Source: Rhynchopus euleeides
Lineage: Eukaryota; Euglenozoa; Diplonemea; Diplonemida; Diplonemidae
Reading direction: 5' to 3'
DNA: 64,000 bases
Assembly (NCBI GenBank): GCA_963210315.1
Contig: OY723291.1
Coordinates: 1,736,001 to 1,800,000 of the forward strand
The position numbers and the translations under genes were made by a program. The notes below the pieces were generated by a model, which was not told the DNA's origin, ran no database searches, and saw only the letters and a program-made list of their open reading frames with translations. This document shows, one piece after another, positions 1 through 11,173 of the stretch (its first letter is position 1; each line of letters opens with the position of its first letter).

Positions 1-2950
1 GAGCAGGCGACCCAGACTGGGAGGCCGCTTTACGGAGTGGCACTGGATTTCAAGAAGTGTTTTGACACAGTGCCCATCGATGTCACCTTCCGCCTTGCCG
101 GGGAGCTGGGGTTCAACCCCGCGGTGCTGGGCACCCTGCGTGCGGCCTACGCGGGCATGCAGCGGCACTTCAGGGTGAGTGGCACCATAGGAGAGGGCTT
201 TCTACCTACGAACGGCATCATGCAAGGCTGCCCAATCAGCGTGGTGCTGATCAACGTGCTCATCTCGGTGTGGGTGCGCATGGCGGACAGTCGCCAGGGT
301 GCACGCGGCCTGTCGTACGTCGACGATGTGTACGCTAACGCCCCCAGCCAGCGGGTGCTGCAGGAGATAGTCGACGACTCCGCGGACTTCTCCTACCACA
401 CGGGGATGGTGATATGTGCAGCGGTAAAGTCCCACAGCTACTCCACGGCGGCGGTGACGCCCCCCCAACTTATCTACACCACGAGGGACGGGGAGGCCAC
501 GCCGATCCGGCAGGACAACAGCTTCGACTCCCTGGGTGCGATGCTGCATGCGAGGCCCGAGCCGGGGCAGCCTCCGCCGGTGTCGGAACGCATTGAGCAC
601 CGAGAGGAGGAGGTGGGCCAGTGCCTGGGGAGGGTGTCCAATTTGCCCTTGCCGATGCAGTGGAGGGGTCAGGCTGCCGCAATGACATCTGGGGCAAAGA
701 CCTACTACGGTGCCTCCGTCACGGAATGGCCGGATGACAAGGTGCAGCGGTGGAGGGTACGCTTCACCGCCGCCCTTTGGACGGGCCCTCCCCGCAGAGC
801 GGCGGAGGTGGTGCTGTGCATTCTACACCCGGCGCACCGGCTGGACCCGGCGGTCGTCCCCCGCTATCGGCAGATCCACACTTGGGCAGTACAGGTCAAG
901 AAGTGGAGCCACGCGCGAGACCTGGCAGCAGCCGCGTGGGGTGGGCGGGCCGCGTGGAGGGGCGAGGGCCCCTTTGCGCTCTTTCAGAAGGCCCTCTCGT
1001 GGATCGGGTGGCGGTGGATTGCGGCCACGCAGGTCGCTTATGAGGACGAGGCGAGTCGACGCCAGGTATTTGACCCCGCTACGGCCACCGACGCAGGGTG
1101 GCGGACCTTCGCGCACGACCTGCGACAGGCCCTCCGGACGAAGGTCCTACAGGGGGTGTGCGCGAGGCGTGCTGACTACGATGGGCTCCAGCACGGCGCC
1201 GATGGGGGGGTGACCCGCTGTATCCTGGAGGGCGACTCTGCGGTGACGGCATACCAGCGGGGCCTCCTCAGGTCGGCAATCGCCGGGGCGGTGCCTGTGG
1301 TGGGCCGGACGGGAATCGGAAAAGCCTGCCCGTACTGCCAGTCCGGGGAGCGGGAGACGATGCAACACCTGTGGTGGGAGTGCACGGCCTGGGACCACGT
1401 CCGGCAGCGACACCCTATCGCATCAACCGACCGCACGGCATGGCCTGCCTGTCTCTCGATCTGCGGCGTAGCTCCGGTGTACCGACATGACCTGCCGGGC
1501 GAGGCGCAGGTGCTGCCGCTCGCTCGGGACGCGAGGGTCGCCATCGTGTCGCAGCTGCACCGCTACTTTATTGCAGTGCTGTCGGCGCGCCAGGGTCATG
1601 ATGGGCTACTCGACCGGAATGCGCGCCACCACCGGACGGTTGAATACCCCTGGGGGTGGCGTACGCCCATCCCTGAGCGGGCCCGCATCCCGTCGTTGGC
1701 GCCGTCCAGGGTCAAGGCCACCTGGGGCAAACACCCGCCCGCGCTCTGGGTGGCGCTCTGCCACTGGCTGCGGAGCCTGCGGTGGGCCCCCCACGGGGGC
1801 GAGCACACGGTGAGCCTGATCGAGCTGGCGGTAGACTTCGAGCTAACAACGGGCCTATCCCTCCCCCCAGCGGAGACGCGCCGCATCCGGCCCCCGAAGG
1901 TGAAGAAGGGGGACGGGGGAAGGGACGCCCGGGAGGTGCTCCCGACACGCCAGGCCCGGGGGGGACTGGCCCTCTACTTCGACGGGGGGGCGAGGGACAA
2001 CGGCACCCCCTTCGCAGTAGCGGGCGCGGGGGCGGTCCTATACGAGGATGGCCGTAAGGTGGCGGAGGCGGTCCGCCCCCTCCCGGGGGTCCGCTCCAAC
2101 AACGTGGCGGAGTACGAGGGCGTCAGGGCCGGGCTGGGGCTGCTGCGTGGAGACCTGACGCATGTAGGCGCGGTGACTGTCTGCGGGGATTCACAGGTGG
2201 TGCTGGGCCACCTGCGTGGCGACTCTGTCTGCAGCCATCAGGACCTGCGCCCGCTCTATCTCAGCGCAACCAGGTTGATTGAGGAGCTGAAGCCGCGCTG
2301 CAGCCTGTCCTTTGTGCATGTGCGGAGAGAGCACAACACGGATGCTGACGCCCTCAGTAACAGGGCCATGACGCGCGAACAGCTTGTGAGTCAGCTGGAC
2401 GCCTTCCAACGTAGCGCACTCGGGAAGGCGGCATCCCTCGAGAGGCTCGGAGCCCTGATCAAGCGGGGGTGCGGCAAGCCGTGGCACTTGGGCCATGCGG
2501 ACAACACGACCGTTCTTACCGCGCTTGGGGGGACGGTGGTGAAAGGGCTGTCGCGGCGCGCGCAGCTCGACCCCGCCACTGAGGAGGTGATGCGAGCGCT
2601 GCAGAGGCACACCAACAGCTGGGAAGACGCCCCTGATACGCCGTTCCACGCCCCCGGACAGGCGTGGGCGGCAGCTTTTGAGCCCCAGCGGCACTACCCC
2701 GCGGGGTGGGACCGCGACGCAGGGCGGTGGGATGCGCAGTGCCGGGAAGCCGAGGCCGTGGCGAGAAGACCACGGGAGAGGAGGGGCGCCGCCCCCCGAA
2801 CGGCCCCCCCAGGCGCGAAGCGGAACTCTCGGACTCTGACTTGCGACCGGCACAGCAAACCTCGGTGCGCGGCCTGCGTGCAGGGGCGAGTGCCAGCCGA
2901 GACCTGCTGCCATGAACTGCAGCACCACAACGACGGCGACGGGCTCTGCG

Positions 2951-5108
2951 TAGACTGGCGTACCGCCCCAAGAGGGGGTGTGACAAAAAATATATTTTTT
3001 TCCCTTTGTGTTTTCTAGGTCCGCAAGGTCCCAAAAATCACTTTTTGGGCACATTTTTCAGAGGTCGCCAGAGGTCGCCACCCGGGAAATGCCATTTTTG
3101 GGGTTAAAAAACGGTTTTTCACCTTGCCCTCGTGAACTAGGTGGGGAAGGCGACGGTCAGACGCAAAATAAATGGAGGACCCCAAAGGAGGGTCCGCATC
3201 AGGCGGAAATCAGCAGAACCTCGCTCCAGACCACATTGTGGGCCAGGACAGGGTCGGGAAGAGCATAAAACACCAGAAAACCGGTCCAGGAGGTCTCTCT
3301 GGGGCTCAAATCCCCTGAAAAGGGGTCTGAACAGGTGGCGACCGAAGGGCGACCAATGGTGCCCACGGAGTTCCTCATCCCAAACTTGGGACCCACCGAA
3401 AAATGGACCAGATGGTGGTCCCAAATTAGGGACCGACCAACAAAGCGACCAGATGGCGGTCCCAAATTTGGGACCGACCGATAAAGCGACCAGATGGTGG
3501 TCCCAAATTTGGGACCGACCGAAAAATTGACCAGATGGCGGTCCCAAATTTGGGACCGACCCATAAAGCGACCAGATGGCGGTCCCAAATTTGGGACCGA
3601 CCAACGAAGCGACCAGATGGCGGTCCCAAATTTGGGACCGACCGAGAAAGCGACCAGATGGTGGTCCCAAATTTGGGACCGACCGAAAAATTGGCCAGAT
3701 GGCGGTCCCAAATTTGGGACCGACCCGTAAAGCGACCAGATGGTGGTCCCAATTTTGGGACCGACCCATAAAGCGACCAGATGGCGGTCCCAAATTTGGG
3801 ACCGACCAATAAAGCGACCAGATGGTGGTCCCAAATTTGGGACCGACCAACAAAGCGACCAGATAGCGGTCCCAAATTTGGGACCGACCGAGAAAGCGAC
3901 CAGATGGTGGTCCCAAATTTGGGACCGACCGAAAAATTGGCCAGATGGCGGTCCCAAGTTTGGGACCGACCCGTAAAGCGACCAGATGGTGGTCCCAATT
4001 TTGGGACCGACCCATAAAGCGACCAGATGGCGGTCCCAAATTTGGGACCGACCAACAAAGCGACCAGATGGTGGTCCCAAATTTGGGACCGACCAACAAA
4101 GCGACCAGATGGCGGTCCCAAATTTGGGACCGACCAACAAAGCGACCAGATGGTGGTCCCAAATTTGGGACCGACCAATAAAGCGACCAGATGGCGGTCC
4201 CAAATTTGGGACCACCATCTGGTCGCTTTATCGGTCGGTCCCAAATTTGAGACCACCATCTGGTCGCTTTATGGGTCGGTCCCAAATTTGGGACCGCCGT
4301 CTGGTCGCTTTATTGGTCGGTGAACATCCTTCAGGATTTTGAAGGCACGTCTCACACCGGTTGGTGCTGTGTCGCATTCCAGGGGATAGTCCTTCACTTG
4401 GGTACGATTCGGCGCGACTGAGTCATCAAGCTTCATCCACCTGCCTCTCATGGTGGCGTTGGATTTTCGCACGCTGCGCCGCATTTTCACCCGGCCGAAC
4501 TCAAAAACCCAAAGTCTACTGAAGATAGTCTGGCCTCTCCACAACATGTGATGGGAAAATGTTGAGGTCGGGCCATGCCAGCCCTGGCACGAGATCACTG
4601 CTCGTACCTGGGACCACCCGTGTAAAAGTCCCCCCAGGGGGGACTTAAGCACAGGTGGACCTAAACACGGGAGTGGGCTGGTCTGGAGGGTCATCAGGTG
4701 GCCGCTAGGCCACCTGGTGCCCTCCAGGTGCTGTCAGAGTCGAAAAGTGGGGTGCCAAAAGTCCATCCGGACCGGAATCACCCCCATACGACGGAAGCGG
4801 AAGAGGTCTTCTTGGTCTCCACCGTGCCACCCCCGTGTTTAAGCCCCCCCCTGGCCGAAAGTCGCCTCCAGGGGGGGGACTTAAACACGGGGGGTCCCAG
4901 GTACCCCCGAAAATTCACATTGTGTCTACAGTGTGGGGCCCGAAAATCGAGTTTTCGGTGTTGCTTTTCCACATTTGGGGTTCCCAACTTCAGGACTGTC
5001 GCGCAATTACCTCAAAAGTGGCCGAGAAACCCAGGAATTTCTTTTTTTGAAGCCAATATTTTTTGTCACAGTAGCTTAGCTGAAAAGTTGGGCGAGTCGT
5101 CCACCCTA
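2951..5108. mobile_element. Non-autonomous TIR element, copy 1 (7-bp TSD)
   Basis: The element begins TAGACTGG and ends CCACCCTA, so its ends form a short imperfect inverted repeat (TAGACTGG versus TAGGGTGG). It is flanked by the exact 7-bp duplication CTCTGCG (2944-2950 and 5109-5115). Its 5' arm (about 430 bp) and 3' arm (about 790 bp) are more than 99% identical by eye to copy 2 at 25501-28615. Between the arms lies a 41-bp repeat array. The 3' arm has a GC-rich hairpin, CCCCGTGTTTAAG paired with CTTAAACACGGGG, around 4830-4893. No transposase-like ORF is visible. The long ORFs in both strands come only from the array. The superfamily is not assigned. Confidence 0.85.
3386..4321. repeat. 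41-bp minisatellite array with palindromic core, copy 1
   Basis: About 23 units of 41 bp. Each contains the perfect 16-bp palindrome GTCCCAAATTTGGGAC followed by a variable GACC(G/A/C)A(T/C/A)AAAGCGACCAGATGG spacer. Because 41 is not a multiple of three, all frames read similar proteins, which gives overlapping spurious ORFs. Unit orientation reverses at the palindrome at 4197-4212, leaving the last two to three units inverted. Confidence 0.93.
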
Positions 5109-5297
5109 CTCTGCGTCACTATGGAGTTCTGCAAGAAGGCCCATAGGATGGGGCGCTGCGGGGACTGTGTAGTTGAATCTAAGTCTCTAACCTACTGCTG
5201 CAACACGCATCACGCGAGCTTTGCGGCACGCCCTCCTCCGAGTGGCACTGAACTGGCCCCACACTCTGACCCGAGTGGGGCCTCGGCGGTTACGTAG

Positions 5298-6823
5298 GGT
5301 GGGATGGGGGTGGGCTAGGACCCGTGCAGGGTTAACCCACCTAAAAAGTGATCAACACACACACACACGCAAATGAGGTCTTATCTGTGGCGCCGAAAAA
5401 AATGGCACGTTTTTTTCTCGGTGTATTTCCTCCTCTTCAGAGGTGAAAATCGCCGAAGTTTGCCGAAAAAAATCAAAGCCAAGAGCAAAGACCCCCAGAA
5501 CCATTCAAAATTCGTTGGGAGGGGGGAGGGGAGGAGGGGGTGCCTGCACACTGTGCAGGCGTGTCCACCCCTGTTCTGCCCGCGAGAGCCGATACCCCCC
5601 CCCCCGCCATTCTTTTCAAAGCTTTGCCGCAGGGTGGGGAGTGGGGGGTGGGGGGGTCGGTTGCGCGTTCTCCAACCGGCGCTCCCTGCCTTTCCCCCCT
5701 CCCCAACATTCCACACATTTTGTATTGGGCTTTTTGATGCTGCTCTTGCCCTGTTTCCACCGGTGGACACACGCCACTGAATTGCCACGCGCTATGAGAA
5801 GAGGTGTGGAAGAACGACTGATATCGAAAGGATAAGCCACGGGAGAGGATCCGGCCATTGTTTCCCTGTCCAGCCGCTGATGCATAACCTGGGGCGTGTG
5901 CACTGGGGATGACTTTTGCCAAAAAAAAATCCGAAACTCGTTGATTCAAATGAAGGAGGAACTCTGCCGCCCCCAGACAGTGAATCGTACTGCCTCGAAG
6001 GGGTGTGGTGTTCGCACTGGTCATGCATGCTGTAATACTGCTGCAACACGTTTGCCAAGAATCGAAAGGAATGCCCCACTTGTTGCCACCAAGCGAGCCC
6101 AGCTGGCATGTTCATTTGTTGGCATCAGGCGCGCCGTGTGTTGCAAAAAAAAGGTTGTGTTGGCGAGGGCCCCTGTGCATTATTACTCACCAAGGATTCC
6201 TTCGGAAGTTAGTTTGTGTAAAAATTCAGCACGTGTTCCTGGTTGGAAGAGGGCAGGTTGATGAGTGTATGCAGTGTATGCGTCGTGTGCATTGGGGCAG
6301 GGTGTGTGTGTGTGGGTGGAGTGTTCAATCACCCCCGTAAGGTACGGCACGGTAAAACAAACAACTCGCGTTTCTTACCCCGGCTGACAGTGTGTTCTCT
6401 GTTGTTCATTTCACATCTGCTTCTTTTTGTTATTCGTCCTTCACCACTGTGGTTAGCACCTTCAGCTTTGCCCGCAACTGAACCATCACGTGGCGGTTAA
6501 CCGGTTGCAAGTGTGTGCCCCGGCTTGGTCATACCCCGGCAAGCTGGCTTACATCCACCGGGTTATTGTATTTTCATGACCCCGCCGGGCAGGTGCCACA
6601 TTCCTTGAGGTGGCTTGGCGCCGCATATCGCCAGCAAACCCCACGCCTTGGCCTATGCCTCAGAACCCGCCTACCTGCACCAGTTGTGTTGTCTCAGAGC
6701 CTCCAGGCAGACCGTTCCCAGCTGCACCCCCCTCCCCTCCCTCCCCTGCACCCCTTGCCCCTGATAGGCCGCCACTACAACACTGTGCGTCACGCCGTAT
6801 TCATCAGCCAACTCCCCCACCGC
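5298..6823. other. Intergenic; retrotransposon 3' end and leader of the kinase gene
   Basis: No supported gene. There is an (AC)n run near 5351-5370 just after the retrotransposon stop, which may mark its 3' end, and G/C homopolymer tracts near 5520-5660. A pyrimidine-rich stretch (about 6716-6770) leads to an AG at 6824-6825. Confidence 0.6.
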
Positions 6824-6848
6824 AGGAACACAGAAACACACTACACCG

Positions 6849-8839
6849 ATGGAGGAAGACATACGACTTCTCTCCGGGGAGGGGATGCGGGTGGAGATCC
6901 TGCAAGGGAACCTCGGATGCATGGACGAGTCGCAGCTCTGCTGGGCGCGGGGGCTGAAGCGGATCGAGGGCACCAAGCTCTTCAAAGTCCCCTTCGCCGT
7001 GCCCGACCACTACACCCGGGTCGAATGGCTCAGCGCCGGGGCACAGGGCGCCATCGCCAAGGCACACAACACCCGCTCCAAAGAGGACGTCGCCATCAAG
7101 ATGCTTTCCTGCGAGGCACAGCCACGGCACGTCCTCCGCGAGCTCCGCACCATGTCGCTGTGGCAGCAGCACAGCAACCTCTCCTGCGCCTCGGAGCTCT
7201 ACTACCACCAGCGGGACCAGAAGATGTGGGTGTACATCGTCATGCCTCTGATGGCCGGCTCGCTCGACCAGTGGCTGGACAGCTTCAAGACGTGGCGCGC
7301 AGCCAGCCCCACCCCGCAGTGCCCCGTCCCCCACGACACCGTGGCGATGGTTGCCTACCAGGCCCTCCGTGGCGTGCACTACCTCCACTCTGGCGGGGTG
7401 CACCACCGGGACCTCGCCCCAAAGAACCTCCTGTTCCAATCGATCCCCAACGGCACGCCTGTGATCCATCAGGAGGAGCCTGCGAAACTCCGCGTGCCGG
7501 GTGCTGTGCAGCGCCTGGTGGACCTCCTCCAATCGGGCACAGCAGGGGAGAGCACTCTGAAGGACGCGATATCGGAGGCGTGTTCGACAGAGCCACTGCT
7601 GGTGCATCCGCTCCTGCTGCAGCACGGCTGGTGTGACGAGGTGGCGGGGTTCAAAGGCGATGCGGACCACGAGGCCCTCGCGGAAGACCTGCAGAAGATC
7701 TACCTCAGGAACAGGACTGTGGGGTGCGTAGACATGGGAGTCGACCCCTCCTACACCGGGCCCCCCCTCCGGGTGCGGGTCTCTGTCACAGACTTCGGGC
7801 TGTCCAGGTCCCTCGGAGGCGAGAGCACAGGAGATGTCCTGACAGACTACGTCGTGACACGGCATTACCGCGCCCCGGAGCTGATCCTCGGGCAGGGCCT
7901 GCAGGCCTACGACCCTGAGAAGGTGGATGTGTGGAGCCTGGGCTGTGTTGTGGGCGAGATGGCCCACCCACGCCTTGCGACCCTCCTCCCCGGAAGAAAC
8001 GTGAGGGAGCAGATGGAGTACATCTTTCTCCTGCTGGGTGTCCCCGAGCCGGAGGAGGTTGCACCGTTTGCCACCCTCGCCGCATTGCAGTACGTCACCA
8101 TGACGAAGGAGCGGGAGCGTGCCCGGGGGAAGCCGTTTGGGACGGATTTTTCTCAGTTCTTTGCAGGCGCCTCCCCGGAGTGTGTGGATGCGCTGCGCGT
8201 GATGCTTGCCCTGTCGCCCGCCAAGCGTGCCTCCGTGTCGGAGCTGCTGGACATGCCGTTCTTCAGGCGGGGGGCTGCCCTCTGCGGCTACCCCGGAGAC
8301 TCCATATCGCGGACGCTGCTCGATCCGGATGTTGAGGGGCAGATCCAGTCGCCTGGGCCCAATGCATACCCCGAGACTGTCGCAGAAAGGCACCGCCGAC
8401 AGGCGGAGACGCGCTACCTGATTATCGAGGAGGTATGCCAGGGGCAGGGGTTGGGGTTGGGGGAGGGTGTGTGGTGTCACGCAGAGTGGGAGTAGTGGAT
8501 AGCGGTGTGTGGACTCTCGGCGACACTCTGCGATATGCCAGCACGCTAACTCAAACCGCAATGCAGAGGGGTGTATATATGTTGGGATTCTTTTTCTCTG
8601 TTGAGAGAGGGGGCGATTCTTTTCTGCATTTTCTGGGCAAAAAAAATACGCACTATGCATCCCACCACCATTGCTTTGCGACACAGGTTCATAAGCACCG
8701 CTGCAGGGCCTACCGGATACACAGCTTCGCTGGTCGGAGTGCCGAGTCGCGGAGCCGTCTGCGTGCGGCAGCCTTCGGGTTGCAGCCCTATGACATAGGC
8801 GATGATCTGCTTCACTATGCCTTCTCGTTTGTCCCATAG
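6849..8839 (+). CDS. MAP kinase-like protein kinase (TDY activation loop), 2 exons
   Basis: Serine/threonine kinase of the CMGC/MAPK group. The coding sequence is 6849-8432 joined to 8687-8839, 578 residues. Visible motifs: glycine loop GAQGAIAKA (about 64-72), VAIK with K84, alpha-C E98, HRDLAPKN (H186-N193), DFG at 315-317, the dual phosphorylation motif TDY (332-334), then VVTRHYRAPE and DVWSLGCVVGE. About 105 residues lie between the catalytic loop and DFG, where most MAPKs have about 15. The intron is phase 0, begins GTATGC and ends ACACAG. Exon 2 adds 50 basic residues. The ATG is the first in frame, 23 nt after an AG that follows a pyrimidine tract, which would suit a trans-splice acceptor. 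Catalytic residues are intact, so it should be active. Upstream kinase and substrate are unknown. Confidence 0.9.
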
Positions 8840-11173
8840 CTCTGAGTGATCCCTAGGTTTTGTCGAATGGAGCAGGACGCTAGGCTGGTTGGGAGGGTGG
8901 GGATGGTGTGCCGGGGTCGGTACACCGCGAAGGTGGCCGGAGAGTGGGGGGGTGGGTGGGTGGGCACATCGTCTAACGGGGCAATAAAAGACAAAAAGCC
9001 TTTGTGGGGGGGGGGTGGGGGGCGTTCTCCCGAGAAAACCCCGGGAGCTCGGAACATCACACAACACATACCACACAACACACACACGCAACCCCTAACC
9101 CTTTTTGTGATATTTTTTTTCGACAATTCGAATCTCTTCTTTCTACCCCATCCCCACCCCGTTCCCCTTCCATCTATCTCACCCAGCCATCTTCGCCCTC
9201 TTCAGAGTTGCCATCTGGGCGTCCTGGTCCGAAGTGCCCGGCCCCTTTTCCGGCATTATTTCCCCCTGCTGTCGTTGGGAGAGGTGTGTGGGGAAAAATA
9301 TTCCGAAGAAAAAACTCTCCGAACTTCGGGGGCCAGGGCTCTGTGGAGTGGCGGGTGGTACTTTTATAACATGTCTCAGGGGGCGGTCAGACCTGGTGGG
9401 CACACCTCCCACTTGGCAAAAAAAGAATAAAAGGTGCGCGCGAGCAAAAAAGTGAATGGATGTGCCCGACGATGTCTTGTCCGGATGGCTGCCTGAATAC
9501 TTTAGGCACGAACTGGCACCGCATTGTGTTCCCAATGGTTCACAAAATGAGTGCCGAGAGTTCCCTCGCCATTCTCCTTCTTCGGATAGCAGGTTTGCAT
9601 CTCGTCTCGTCTCCTCCTGTGGGTGTGGGAGGAGGAGATGACACTGTGCCCTCGAGGACGTCTGCCCTGGAGAAGGGGTGTCCTGCCCCTGGACAAGAAG
9701 ATGGGGTTGTGCGGTTCTCCACTCCCCATGTGTTTGGGGCTGTGTTTTTGTGCCCAAATCACCCCCCCAAAAAAAAGTCTCTCCTTCTCGGTGTGCCTGT
9801 GGGTGGGGGGAACAGACTATCCCCACCCCCCCTCACCCACCCCTCCCCTCCCCTGTTATTTTCACTGCGTCGCCGTACGTTCTCAAGGTTGTATTGCTTC
9901 GAACCACCCGTGGCACTGTTCCCATGTCTGGGAGAGTGTGAGGGTGGCCCGAGGCGCGTATCGCATGCATGGCGGGAGGCAGGTCAGCACATCAGTATCA
10001 GTTGGATTTTTCTGCGCTTGGATTTTTCTGCTTTTGTCTTCTTCTGCGCAAAGATCCCAGGTCCCAGGAGGGGGGCAGTTTCCTCCTGGGGATGACAGAA
10101 AAAGGTGAACTCCCAGGACCCCCTTTTCCCCCCTCTCCAGTGTGTGGCCTCGCCTTCACACGGCTCAACCCCCCCCACCCTTCCCCACCCCCTGCGCTTT
10201 TCACATTCCCATCCAGTCTAGCTTCCAGAAGATGTGTGAAACGAATATGGTACCCCCCTCCCCCGGCTCCACCGCTGCACGACGCGGTAGTCGTGGGGGC
10301 GCCGACGAGTCGGATTTGACTTGTCGGAATGCAGTTTTGCAGCAGACCCGACTGCCGCGTCGTGTGGTTGATTTATCCTTCGTATTTTATTTCGCGCAAC
10401 ACGGCATTTCGAGCGTAAAGCGACATCCAGTTTTGTACGAACCGTGCTGCCCCCCCACACCGTTCCCCCCCCCCCCCCCCCCCCCGGGCGCGCTGAAGAA
10501 ACAAAAAGTGGCTGGCAATATGGCATGTTGACAGGGAGATGGAAATCATCTCGCCCATATCTCTTCCCCTGCACCCGGGTTCATGGCAAACCCGACCGAA
10601 ACGGGATTAGAGCCCAGCAGCACCATAGCGTGGCCGTGTCTGTGTCTTGTGTGCGATGACCACGTCCTGAGTGAAGTAGACCCTTGTGCGGTGTCATGGA
10701 CAGCTTCCCTGTATCTCACCCTAACCCCCCTGATTGATGCATCTATATACCCATCCCCTCTCTCTCTTCTCGGGAAGCAGCGTTGTGAAAATAGGCAAAT
10801 ACACCGGCCCCTGTGCGCATGTGTATGGGGGGGGGGGCAACGGGAAGAAGCGAGAATGCAACCGGCGGCAGTGCCGGCAGGCCCAATACCCTCCAAACCC
10901 CCCCCCCCCCCCCCTCCCCCATTAACACAGTGTCAATGGGGGGGCAAGGCAGGCATCACCGCGCTTGCCTTTTTGTGTGGGTATTTTCGGATGAATTCCA
11001 CACCCACACCTCCCCTGTCAGGATACACCAGCACCCCCCAGTCCCCCCCATCTCACATCCTTCTGAGGCAGGGAAGCCACGCCCGCGCCACCCCTGCTTC
11101 CGACACACAAGGCTCAGAGGTGGCGGTGTACAGCCGCCACCACCACCCAGTCCACTGAGTCGAGACCTCTGCA
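8840..11173. other. Intergenic, 2.3 kb, no gene recognised
   Basis: The stretch has many G-, C- and T-homopolymers (for example near 9004-9022, 10468-10487 and 10898-10918) and short ORFs with no coding character. AATAAA-like sequence near 8983-8990 could belong to the kinase 3' end. Nothing else is supported. Confidence 0.6.

Larger units (their letters stand above)
1..5297 (+). mobile_element. Non-LTR retrotransposon ORF, 5'-partial, interrupted by a transposon
   Basis: The reading frame is open from the window edge, so the ORF starts upstream. It encodes a reverse transcriptase: motif A DFKKCFD (near 46-66), motif B GIMQGCPIS (near 217-243) and catalytic YVDD (316-327). A CPYC...H...C zinc-finger-like motif (1327-1383) precedes an RNase H domain whose acidic residues are in YFDGG (D at 1981), AEYEG (E at 2110), CGDSQ (D at 2188) and TDADA (D at 2347). 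The frame runs into the element at 2951-5108 and would stop at 3018. Leaving out that element and one 7-bp target duplication keeps the frame open to a stop at 5297. Two similar Cys/His clusters flank the insertion (2839-2940 and 5127-5190). The RT and RNase H make the LINE-type assignment firm. The clade is not determined. Confidence 0.88.

Noticed and set aside
3137..4285. Long minus-strand and plus-strand ORFs across the 41-bp arrays (also 25686-26645 and 26965-27830)
   Set aside because: They arise because a 41-bp unit without stops is open in several frames. The same peptide recurs in every frame with no other coding signal.
3386..4321. CRISPR-like array
   Set aside because: Repeats are contiguous near-identical 41-bp units with no unique spacers, inside a eukaryotic transposable element.
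6804..8837. 677-codon minus-strand ORF opposite the MAP kinase
   Set aside because: It is the GC-rich antisense shadow of a clearly recognised kinase. The ORFs antisense to the glycosidase (43924-45915 and 49556-51697) are rejected for the same reason.
9090..9110. Telomere-like CCCTAACCC
   Set aside because: It is a single copy, with no tandem repetition.
9885..9925. tRNA-like B-box (minus strand) near GGTGGTTCGAAGC
   Set aside because: The B-box lacks the final CC, and no A-box or cloverleaf can be drawn. No other tRNA-like sequence was seen.
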